Below, in pieces: positions 6,506 to 11,893 of a DNA stretch of 11,893 nt; the stretch's first letter is position 1; each line of letters starts with the position of its first letter. A program made the translations under genes and the position numbers. Source of the DNA: Dehalococcoidia bacterium (GTDB taxonomy: Bacteria; Chloroflexota; Dehalococcoidia; UBA3495). The stretch is taken from the NCBI GenBank assembly GCA_002730485.1, contig PCAH01000064.1, forward strand, positions 1 through 11,893, written 5' to 3'. Under the pieces are notes generated by a model. The model saw nothing but the letters and a program-made list of their open reading frames with translations. It was not told where the DNA came from and searched no databases.

Positions 6506-6748
6506 CTACTTCTCGTAGAACTCTCGGTTCTTTCTGAGATACATACGTTGGTCCGACGGCAGTTTGAACTCGTCGAATATCGCATTGACCGGACAGACCG
6601 GCTCGCAATATCCGCAGTTGATACGCGCCACCGGGTCGATGAAATACATCTCTTCGGTCTCATCTGTGGCGATACATTTCACCGGGCAGACTTCGATGCA
6701 AGACTTATCTTTGACCCCGATACAGGGTTCAGTGATTACGTACGGCAA
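6506..6748 (-). CDS. Small 7Fe-type (3Fe-4S/4Fe-4S) ferredoxin with one cluster Cys replaced by Arg
   Basis: An 80-aa electron carrier with the layout of the seven-iron ferredoxins (FdxA type). Cysteines are at 9, 17, 21, 25, 45, 48 and 52, in CIGVKDKSCIEVCPVKC and CGYCEPVCP. By comparison with Azotobacter ferredoxin I, C9, C17 and C52 would hold the 3Fe-4S cluster. C21, C45 and C48 would hold the 4Fe-4S cluster, whose fourth ligand should be at position 42. Position 42 is Arg (CGT, 6623-6625), one transition away from Cys (TGT). The start is TTG at 6748, chosen because GAGG (6754-6757) is 5 nt upstream and the product begins MPYVITEPCIG like relatives. An in-frame TTG at 6766 would add six residues but has no ribosome binding site. 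It lies 74 bp after the SDR gene, so they are probably co-transcribed. Confidence 0.88.
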   Translation of the reverse strand: MPYVITEPCIGVKDKSCIEVCPVKCIATDETEEMYFIDPVARINCGYCEPVCPVNAIFDEFKLPSDQRMYLRKNREFYEK

Positions 6749-6822
6749 TTGTTCCTCGATATACAAAAGGGTCGCACCGAACAGGCACGCCCGGGATTAA
6801 CGGTAAATCCGTTTTTGGAAGA

Positions 6823-7572
6823 TTATGAATGTCCAGGAGCATGGCCTGAATGATCATTCGCCCCAAAAAGGTTGATGAACTGTCCGGTCATATCGGCCGG
6901 AGCGTGGGCGGCTAAGAACAAAGCAGCCCTGGCGATATCTTCTGGTTGGGTCCACTCGGGGCCTGCTCCAGGTGGGATCTGCCCGGCCGTCATACCAGTC
7001 TCGACCCACCCTGGATTTAGCCCATTGACCCGCACCCCATGGGGACGGACCGACTTGGCAAGGGAAGTAGTGTATCCGATTACGCCCCATTTCGTTGCGC
7101 CGTAAGCTCCAGACATATCCTCTGGGATCGTACCGGATGACGATCCGATATTGATCACCACTCCGTTCTTTCTCGACACCATCTGGGGCACCACAAAATG
7201 GCAGCAGAGGAACGTTCCCCGCAGGTTGACTCCCATCTCTTCGTCCCACTCGGCGATAGAGGCCTCCCAGGCTGGTTTATCGGAGTGGATGATACCCGCG
7301 TTGTTGACCAGGATATCGATCTGCCCCCAATGGCCGGTTATCTTTGCCACAGAATCAGCGACTTCCGTCTCGCTGGATACATCCATCCGCCAGGGAGCAG
7401 ATTGGCCTCCGGCCTGTTGTATCTCTTCCGAGACTTTTTCCAGCCTCCCCGTGTCTCTGCCTGTCAGGGCGACCTTTGCACCTTCACCGGCCATTGCCAT
7501 CGCAATCGCTCTTCCGATGCCTCTACCGGCTCCGGTGACCAAAACAACTTTATCTTTCAATAGATCGGGCAA
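6823..7572 (-). CDS. Short-chain dehydrogenase/reductase (SDR), FabG-like
   Basis: A 249-aa classical SDR that oxidises or reduces an alcohol/ketone pair with NAD(P). The Rossmann motif TGAGRGIG is at 13-20, with Arg in the loop and a TGRD stretch after strand 2 that may favour NADP. NNAG is at 90-93, and the catalytic triad is S144, Y157 and K161 (YGATK), followed by a LNPGWVETGM cofactor-loop segment. The length is normal and the active site complete. The substrate is not predictable. Two in-frame TTG starts exist. I prefer 7572 because AAGAG (7580-7584) is 7 nt upstream; the one at 7578 would leave only 1 nt of spacing. It is upstream of the ferredoxin on the same strand. Neighbouring ligase and transporter genes suggest a catabolic role rather than fatty acid synthesis, but that is inference. 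Confidence 0.92.
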   Translation of the reverse strand: MPDLLKDKVVLVTGAGRGIGRAIAMAMAGEGAKVALTGRDTGRLEKVSEEIQQAGGQSAPWRMDVSSETEVADSVAKITGHWGQIDILVNNAGIIHSDKPAWEASIAEWDEEMGVNLRGTFLCCHFVVPQMVSRKNGVVINIGSSSGTIPEDMSGAYGATKWGVIGYTTSLAKSVRPHGVRVNGLNPGWVETGMTAGQIPPGAGPEWTQPEDIARAALFLAAHAPADMTGQFINLFGANDHSGHAPGHS

Positions 7573-7578
7573 TGACAA

Positions 7579-7824
7579 ACTCTTATACCGATGAACGGTT
7601 TCGAAAAAGAAACGTAATTCTTTTCCTTAGTGATTATGGTAACTGGCGGAATCGAACGCTTGATGCCTTCTCGTTGAATCGAAAAGGAAATCTTTGAAAT
7701 CTTACGACTCAATAGAATTATGACTTCGTCCAATAAACATACTACAATTATGCCCTTCGGGAAACGCTTGTAAGCAACGCACCACGCCCCCATATGCTGG
7801 CTGAATATTGAAAATGAAAAGACC
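7579..7824. other. AT-richer gap between SDR and MFS genes, no clear gene
   Basis: This stretch separates the divergent SDR and transporter genes and should hold the SDR promoter. Base composition is clearly more AT-rich than the genes around it. An 8-bp direct repeat GAATCGAA occurs at 7649-7656 and 7676-7683, which may be chance or an operator pair. A minus-strand open frame (7557-7895) overlaps the SDR start and has no family features, so I do not call it. I see no tRNA, terminator or recognisable RNA. Confidence 0.4.
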
Positions 7825-7974
7825 ATGCAACACTCAAAGCGGCGCTTGTTTCTTGAACGACTTGAGGAAGTTCTGCAGGTTCTATTCCACGGCAATCCCC
7901 ATCTTGATAATCAGATCGGCAATCACGATTATTCGGAGATAAAGAACCGAACCTACCTGTGCGTCCACCTATGA
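7825..7974 (+). CDS. Possible small ORF upstream of the MFS gene (49 aa)
   Basis: An ATG-started frame of 49 codons ends in TGA at 7972-7974, overlapping the ATG of the transporter (7971) in an ATGA arrangement typical of translational coupling. The product has a basic, helix-prone start (MQHSKRRLFLERLEEVLQVL) and a polar second half (NPHLDNQIGNHD). There is no clear ribosome binding site, only an AAAAG run, and I recognise no family. It could be a real leader gene, a remnant of a larger gene, or a chance frame. The coupling geometry is the main support, since the transporter lacks its own ribosome binding site. Confidence 0.3.
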   Translation: MQHSKRRLFLERLEEVLQVLFHGNPHLDNQIGNHDYSEIKNRTYLCVHL

Positions 7975-9149
7975 AACAATCCCGATTTCTAATCGCAGTG
8001 GCAGTGGCCTTATTCGCTGGTCAATGCACGTGGCTGCTAGATGCTCCATTATTGGTGGAGATCGCGTCTGAGTTTGATATATCTGTTGCGGTTGCGGGGC
8101 AAGTGGCCGCAGCTAATTTCGCGGCTTGGGCAGTCTCAATTATCATCTCAGGTCCCTTGTCCGATTCCTTTGGTAGGCGACCGGTGGCACTATTGGGGCT
8201 GTCCCTCCTATGCATCGGTGCATTGGCCTCGGCATTCGCATTGAGTCTGCCCAACCTCCTCGCTACCAGGATCGTCGCCGGCTTAGGCGGGGGCATGATT
8301 CCTCCCAATAGCATGGCGACGGTGGCAGACGTAGTTTCTCCGCAACGGCGAGCCCACACAGTCGGACGACTTATGGCCTTCAACACCATGGCTTCTGTGA
8401 TTGGAATCCCGTTCCTGGCCTTGTTGGCGCAATGGGGAGGCTGGCGTCTACCCTTCCTGGTTGTTGGCATGGCGATGGCGCTGGTGCTGGTACTAAACTG
8501 GTTTTGGTTCCCCAGAACTGAAAACCCAGGACCGCGCTCATTATCGGTTTGGTCCCGGTACCGAAGTCTGTTGTCCATTCCGATATTCCGCGCTGCGTTC
8601 GCAGTGAACCTAACTCAACGCATGGCGTTCTTCGGACTCTCGGGTTACCTGGCCGCCTACTTGATCGACAGTTATGAGATCAGTCTTGCTCAGGTGGCTA
8701 TTCCGTTGGCCGTGGTCGGAGTCGGTCGGGTGGTTGGCAGCTATTTCGCTGGCCCAGTCGGAAACAGAAGCGACCGGATGACCGTTATTTCAGTGGCATC
8801 ACTTATGGGAGGAGTGGTTGCACTATTACTCCTCTCAATCGATATGCCGATGTGGGCAGTGGTCGGTTTGGCTACGGTTTCTGTTGGTCTATTAAGTATC
8901 GGTTGGCCGGTTTTCATGACATTCGGCACTGAGGTATCCGACCGGTCTCGTGCAACCGCCGTCGGCATGTTGGGTGCAAGCAACCAGGTCAGCGGTGTCT
9001 GCGGAGCAGCCATCGGAGGTATCCTTCTTGCTTCGTTCGGGTTCCCAGGAATAGGCTATCTCTGCCTTGGCACCGTTGCCGTTTCGTCAGTGATCTCTGC
9101 CTTGTTCATGAAGGAATCGGTGGTGGGCGCAAAGTTGGCCGTTGACTAG
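7971..9149 (+). CDS. Major facilitator superfamily (MFS) transporter
   Basis: A 392-aa integral membrane protein with about 12 hydrophobic segments in two halves, joined by a polar stretch around the PRTENPGPRS region, as in 12-TM MFS carriers. The signature loop between TM2 and TM3 is GPLSDSFGRRP, a good match to motif A (G-x-x-x-D-x-x-G-R-R). A second motif-A-like stretch, GPVGNRSDR, follows the seventh or eighth helix. These features fit a DHA1-like drug or metabolite exporter driven by protons, but the substrate cannot be read from sequence. An in-frame GTG at 7959 would add four residues. I chose the ATG at 7971, although neither start has a clear ribosome binding site. A bidirectional terminator lies about 90 bp after the stop. 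Confidence 0.92.
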   Translation: MKQSRFLIAVAVALFAGQCTWLLDAPLLVEIASEFDISVAVAGQVAAANFAAWAVSIIISGPLSDSFGRRPVALLGLSLLCIGALASAFALSLPNLLATRIVAGLGGGMIPPNSMATVADVVSPQRRAHTVGRLMAFNTMASVIGIPFLALLAQWGGWRLPFLVVGMAMALVLVLNWFWFPRTENPGPRSLSVWSRYRSLLSIPIFRAAFAVNLTQRMAFFGLSGYLAAYLIDSYEISLAQVAIPLAVVGVGRVVGSYFAGPVGNRSDRMTVISVASLMGGVVALLLLSIDMPMWAVVGLATVSVGLLSIGWPVFMTFGTEVSDRSRATAVGMLGASNQVSGVCGAAIGGILLASFGFPGIGYLCLGTVAVSSVISALFMKESVVGAKLAVD

Positions 9150-9240
9150 CATCCCGAAACTTTTTCTCACTGCCGGGCGGGCTGTGCTAAATACCTGCAA
9201 TGGACACGCAGAACGTCCTGCCAACTAAGGCCAAAACAAA

Positions 9241-9270
9241 GAAAAGACCGCCTATTGTGGCGGTCTTTTC
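9241..9270. terminator. Perfect 12-bp bidirectional terminator between MFS gene and purK
   Basis: GAAAAGACCGCC (9241-9252) pairs perfectly with GGCGGTCTTTTC (9259-9270) around a 6-nt TATTGT loop. The TTTT at the right serves the plus-strand transporter. The AAAACAAAGAAAA tract at the left reads as a T-rich run on the minus strand for purK. The rest of the 263-bp gap between the two stops shows no gene or repeat that I can support. Confidence 0.88.
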
Positions 9271-9412
9271 TGGTTGAACCAAAGATCGTGTTGTTGACGG
9301 GAGTCGCCCTCTGACCTATTCCTGTAATGCAAGTGCCCTTGACCCGCCGTGAGATTCCTTGCCGACAGCATTAATAAACCGACCAGGTCAATCTAGCTGA
9401 ATACGGGACCTA

Positions 9413-10546
9413 TCATCTAGCCAAAATCTTATGAGTCTCAAGAGCGTCCGATAATAAGTCATCTTGAGAAGGCCCGTTGAATAATATATGACCCATTTTC
9501 CGGCCAGGACGAACATCTGATTTACCGTAAGAATAAATTCTTGCGTTTTGGTTTTTCAAGATAGAATTCGTCGCGTGTAAATCAGTTAGGTTCGTGTACT
9601 CGTCTCCCAACACATTCAACAAGACCGACGATGTGATCTGCTGGGGATTTACCAGCGGCAAGCCTGCTAGCGCTCGAATCTGTAATTCATACTGAGAGAC
9701 CGTAAAGGTGTCTATGGTGTGATGTCCTGAGTTATGTGGACGAGGAGCGATTTCATTGACCAGAAGCTCTCCATTTTCTAGCAAAAACATCTCCAAACAA
9801 AAAACACCGGGTTCGCCTATATTCTTTATGACTTCTTGAGCGAGATCTTGAGCTCTTCTCTCTATTTCTGCGGAAATTCTGGCTGGGGATATACTTATTC
9901 TCAAAATACCATTTTCATGAATGTTCTCTGTTGGCGGGAAATTCACTATCTTGGTTCCGCCATCAAAGCCCACAACAACTGATAGCTCGATCTTGAAGGG
10001 TACAACTTGCTCAACCACCCACGGACCATCTCCCTTCAAAACGTTTTCTGTACTGGCGATATCCTGAGCGCTTGATATTCTCCATTGCCCGTGACCGTCA
10101 TATCCCAGCGTGGCCGTTTTTACTATCCAAGGTAGTTCCAGCTGAACTCCGCCTAACTCCGAGGGGTTTTCTATAACGGCGTATTTCGCAACCGGAATGT
10201 GGTTATCTGTTAGGAATTGTTTCTCTTTGGACCGATCTTGGGCAAGCCCTAAACTCTTGCTCCCTGGTCTGACTCTGATCAGCTTTTCCAGACCGTCGGT
10301 CAAGGCCACAGGGATATTTTCCCATTCCAACGAAGCGCAATCAGACACCTCGGCAAATTTTTTTAGGGTGTCTAGGTCATCAAAAGGTGCATCGAACGAC
10401 GTGCTAGCGAATCTCTTTGCTGGTGCATTTGGAGATGGGTCCCAAACTGATACTTTATAACCAAACCGTAGTGCTGCTTCAGCGAAAAATCCCCCGATCT
10501 GACCGCCCCCAAGCATTCCCAAGGTACTACCTAAAGGAATCACCAA
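9413..10546 (-). CDS. purK: 5-(carboxyamino)imidazole ribonucleotide synthase
   Basis: A 377-aa ATP-grasp enzyme that uses ATP and bicarbonate to carboxylate AIR to N5-CAIR. Motifs are GMLGGGQIG (10-18) near the N-terminus, PWIVKTATLGYDGHGQ (139-154, ATP-binding Lys about 143) and NEIAPRPHNSGHHTID (264-279), the PurK signature carrying the metal-binding Glu and Asn. The length is normal and the frame intact. The start is TTG at 10546, with GAAG about 8 nt upstream; a GTG at the next codon is an alternative. It follows purE with a 17-bp gap, so the two are almost surely one transcription unit, and PurE uses the product. Sampled lines have GC of about 38-47%, clearly below purC or the acyl-CoA synthetase (about 60%). 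That suggests a different origin or relaxed codon use. Confidence 0.96.
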   Translation of the reverse strand: MVIPLGSTLGMLGGGQIGGFFAEAALRFGYKVSVWDPSPNAPAKRFASTSFDAPFDDLDTLKKFAEVSDCASLEWENIPVALTDGLEKLIRVRPGSKSLGLAQDRSKEKQFLTDNHIPVAKYAVIENPSELGGVQLELPWIVKTATLGYDGHGQWRISSAQDIASTENVLKGDGPWVVEQVVPFKIELSVVVGFDGGTKIVNFPPTENIHENGILRISISPARISAEIERRAQDLAQEVIKNIGEPGVFCLEMFLLENGELLVNEIAPRPHNSGHHTIDTFTVSQYELQIRALAGLPLVNPQQITSSVLLNVLGDEYTNLTDLHATNSILKNQNARIYSYGKSDVRPGRKMGHILFNGPSQDDLLSDALETHKILAR

Positions 10547-10563
10547 ATTTCGGTCTTCTATTT

Positions 10564-11076
10564 TCAGATCGCACCCCGTGACTCAGGGTTTAACAACACG
10601 GTCTCGGTCAGAGTGGTCCGCCAATTCCTCAGTCTTGTCTTTAAGCCTTCATCTTGGATTGCGAGTATTTCGGCGGCTAGGATCGCGGCATTTTCCGCAC
10701 CGCCGATCGCAACAGTAGCAACTGGGACACCTCTAGGCATTTGCACTATGGAAAGTAGTGAATCCATGCCTTTAAGGTGCTCCAGGGGTACGGGCACTCC
10801 GATTATAGGGAGGATGGTCTTGGCAGCGAGCATACCTGGCAAATGTGCCGCTCCGCCCGCCCCAGCTATGATTACTTTGAGGCCCCTATTCTCTGCTTTT
10901 TCGGCATATTCGAATAGCCAATCTGGGGTTCGGTGAGCAGATACCACTTTGAGTTCGCTCTCAACCCCAAGATCCTGCAATAGATCAACAGCTTTTCTTA
11001 AGATTGGGAAATCAGAGGTACTGCCACCGACGATACCTACCACTGGATTCCCTTCTTTCCCAGTGTTTGTGGACAT
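10564..11076 (-). CDS. purE: N5-carboxyaminoimidazole ribonucleotide mutase (class I)
   Basis: A 170-aa enzyme that moves the carboxyl group of N5-CAIR to give CAIR. It shows the class I PurE pattern: GGSTSD (17-22), SAHRTP (46-51, catalytic His), AGAGGAAHLPGM (71-82), the PVPLEHLKGMDSLLS loop and QMPRGVPVATVAIG. The neighbouring purK is expected for class I PurE, because the animal-type enzyme needs no PurK. The ATG at 11076 has a strong AAGGAG (11083-11088) 6 nt upstream. A TATAAA (11097-11102 on the minus strand) could be a -10 box, but no clear -35 is seen and the leader would be very short. tRNA-Ala is 78 bp upstream on the same strand, so co-transcription from the tRNA promoter is possible. 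purE and purK both end in TGA, so TGA is a normal stop here. Confidence 0.97.
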   Translation of the reverse strand: MSTNTGKEGNPVVGIVGGSTSDFPILRKAVDLLQDLGVESELKVVSAHRTPDWLFEYAEKAENRGLKVIIAGAGGAAHLPGMLAAKTILPIIGVPVPLEHLKGMDSLLSIVQMPRGVPVATVAIGGAENAAILAAEILAIQDEGLKTRLRNWRTTLTETVLLNPESRGAI

Positions 11077-11154
11077 ACCAGTCTCCTTGCTACCACTTTA
11101 TATTGCAATAAGACTCGTTGAGGAGGACAGAGGCGAAATCTAAATGCAGAAAGA

Positions 11155-11229
11155 TGGTGGAGGTGAGGGGAATCGAACCCCTGGCCCCCTGCATGCAAAG
11201 CAGGTGCTCTCCCGCTGAGCTACACCCCC
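11155..11229 (-). tRNA. tRNA-Ala (anticodon UGC)
   Basis: The minus strand folds as a full cloverleaf. Acceptor GGGGGTG pairs with CACCTCC and includes the G3-U70 wobble that marks alanine tRNAs. The D-arm is GCTCAGCGGGAGAGC. The anticodon stem CCTGC/GCAGG has loop TTTGCAT (anticodon TGC, 11195-11197). The T-arm is AGGGG-TTCGATT-CCCCT. The discriminator base is A, and the CCA end is encoded in the DNA (11155-11157). There is no intron. Confidence 0.97.
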
Positions 11230-11248
11230 ACGTTTGGGCCACGTATGA

Positions 11249-11254
11249 ATTTTA
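11249..11254 (-). promoter_or_regulatory. Possible -10 box for the tRNA-Ala gene
   Basis: TAAAAT on the minus strand lies about 20 bp upstream of the mature tRNA 5' end, a suitable distance. No convincing -35 box is seen upstream, so this is tentative. Confidence 0.3.
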
Positions 11255-11413
11255 GCACAGGCGTAAGGCCGGATAGTAGGGAAGGGCGTTATCTAAAGAA
11301 TGGTCTTTCATGCGGCCGTCTTGATTTCTTGCTTTGGCCCCGCCAAGTGTTTGACCAGAGATTTGCAGGTTACATTCCTCTTAGATATTGGATTAATCGA
11401 GGTCACGAGACCC

Positions 11414-11419
11414 TATAAT
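11414..11419 (+). promoter_or_regulatory. -10 box for the DUF1059-like gene
   Basis: A perfect TATAAT at 11414-11419, about 36 bp before the start codon, which would give a leader of roughly 30 nt. The -35 region is weak: the nearest candidate, TTGGAT (11388-11393), is 20 bp away, longer than ideal. The gene therefore probably has its own promoter rather than sharing one. The rest of the 11230-11413 gap shows nothing I can name. Confidence 0.45.
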
Positions 11420-11455
11420 CTATAGGCTAAAAGGGCAACAAGAGAGGTACTGAAT

Positions 11456-11647
11456 ATGGAATCTTTTACATATGCTTGCAGAGATTACCCAAGTATGGCT
11501 ACCTGCCCAGGAAAATTTGATGCCGAGACTCAAGAAGAGTTATGGAAGCACATTGAACTCCATGCCTCCGATGCACACGAGGAGGACCCTGCCTCGTGGC
11601 CCGCAGAGGAGATAGCAACCGTCAAGGCTCTCATCAAGAAGGTCTAA
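11456..11647 (+). CDS. DUF1059-like small protein
   Basis: A 63-aa acidic protein with the pattern of the small DUF1059 family: a Y-x-CRD start (7-10), a second Cys (C17) in TCPGKFDAETQEELWKH, then HASDAH (36-41) and a short helical tail ending VKALIKKV. Family members are about 55-70 aa, so it is full length. The Cys and His residues (C8, C17, H32, H36, H41) could bind a metal, but no function is established. The ATG at 11456 is strongly supported by AGAGAGG (11441-11447) with 8-nt spacing, and a perfect TATAAT lies upstream. It converges on a cytochrome c gene, with a 50-bp gap that contains a small CGGCG-AGT-CGCCG hairpin (11680-11692) lacking a T-run. Confidence 0.75.
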   Translation: MESFTYACRDYPSMATCPGKFDAETQEELWKHIELHASDAHEEDPASWPAEEIATVKALIKKV

Positions 11648-11697
11648 CGGGTAGCGATCACTGGGATCAACTAATCACGCGGCGAGTCGCCGTTAGG

Positions 11698-11893
11698 TCA
11701 TTCCAGAGTTTGAAGGTAGTTGATCAGGTGCCATATCTCGTCTTCTGTGAGCACATCACCAAATGGCACCATGGCTGAACCCGCGACACCATCGCTGATG
11801 ATTCCGAACAGGTCTGGGTCTGGATGCAACGGGACGTGGACAAGGAGATCGGCAGGTGGAGGTTCAAGCCCCACAGATCCAGGACCGTCACCG
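11698..11893 (-). CDS. Cytochrome c, C-terminal part (5' end outside window)
   Basis: The minus strand is open from the window edge to TGA at 11698-11700, giving 64 residues. The order is GDGPGS, PPPADLLVHVPLHPDPDLFGIISDG, AGSAMVPFGD and LTEDEIWHLINYLQTLE. This is the tail of a class I-like c-type cytochrome domain: GDGP normally follows the CxxCHG heme site, the Met in SAMVPFG is the expected distal heme ligand, and IWHLINYLQTL is the last helix. The heme-binding CxxCH and any signal peptide lie beyond the window. Such domains can be free or fused to larger membrane proteins, and the fragment cannot tell which. It would act outside the cytoplasmic membrane in electron transfer. Confidence 0.85.
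   Translation of the reverse strand, partial: GDGPGSVGLEPPPADLLVHVPLHPDPDLFGIISDGVAGSAMVPFGDVLTEDEIWHLINYLQTLE

Noticed and set aside
7557..7895. Minus-strand open frame of 112 codons upstream of the SDR gene
   Set aside because: It overlaps the SDR start, has no ribosome binding site, and the product is compositionally odd with no recognisable domain.
9200..9277. 25-codon open frame after the MFS gene
   Set aside because: It runs straight through the perfect terminator hairpin and has no ribosome binding site.
11155..11229. Integration (att) site at tRNA-Ala
   Set aside because: I found no second copy of the tRNA 3' end in the window and no integrase gene.
1..11893. CRISPR array, transposase, phage or toxin-antitoxin genes
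   Set aside because: There are no spaced direct repeats of suitable length and no protein with such motifs.

Overview
This window looks like a piece of a chromosome from an uncultured bacterium, probably a Chloroflexota member of the SAR202/Dehalococcoidia type. That placement is an inference from gene content: PurS-type purine synthesis, a membrane-anchored DUF3105 protein, a BNR/Asp-box propeller, an ACSF2-like acyl-CoA ligase and a small CP-rich ferredoxin. There is no rRNA or phylogenetic marker to confirm it. No transposase, phage gene or CRISPR array is visible.

Left block, plus strand (1-3370): the 3' end of purB, then purC, a DUF3105 membrane protein, purS, and a BNR/Asp-box beta-propeller gene. 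The propeller frame is interrupted by an in-frame TGA and continues for another 58 codons. A hairpin terminator that can work in both directions (3392-3424) and a 94-bp imperfect palindrome (3443-3536) follow.

Middle block (3568-7572): a minus-strand ACSF2/FadD-like acyl-CoA synthetase diverges from a plus-strand gene of unknown function carrying a GWTDGLPVVPPT motif. That gene converges, with only 15 bp between stops, on a minus-strand pair: an SDR oxidoreductase and a 7Fe-type ferredoxin that lacks one expected cluster cysteine. This could be a small acyl or alcohol catabolism module, but nothing in the sequence fixes its substrate.

Right block (7579-11893): a gene-poor 400-bp gap with one possible 49-aa ORF, an MFS transporter on the plus strand, a second perfect bidirectional terminator (9241-9270), then purK and purE with tRNA-Ala(UGC) upstream, all on the minus strand. 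The window ends with a DUF1059-like small protein on the plus strand and the C-terminus of a cytochrome c on the minus strand.

Functionally, the window encodes the AIR-to-AICAR part of IMP synthesis: PurE and PurK (carboxylation), PurC (SAICAR) and PurB (fumarate release). It also encodes PurS, a subunit of the earlier FGAM synthase step. The genes lie in two oppositely oriented clusters about 7 kb apart. purQ and purL, the partners of purS, are not in the window.
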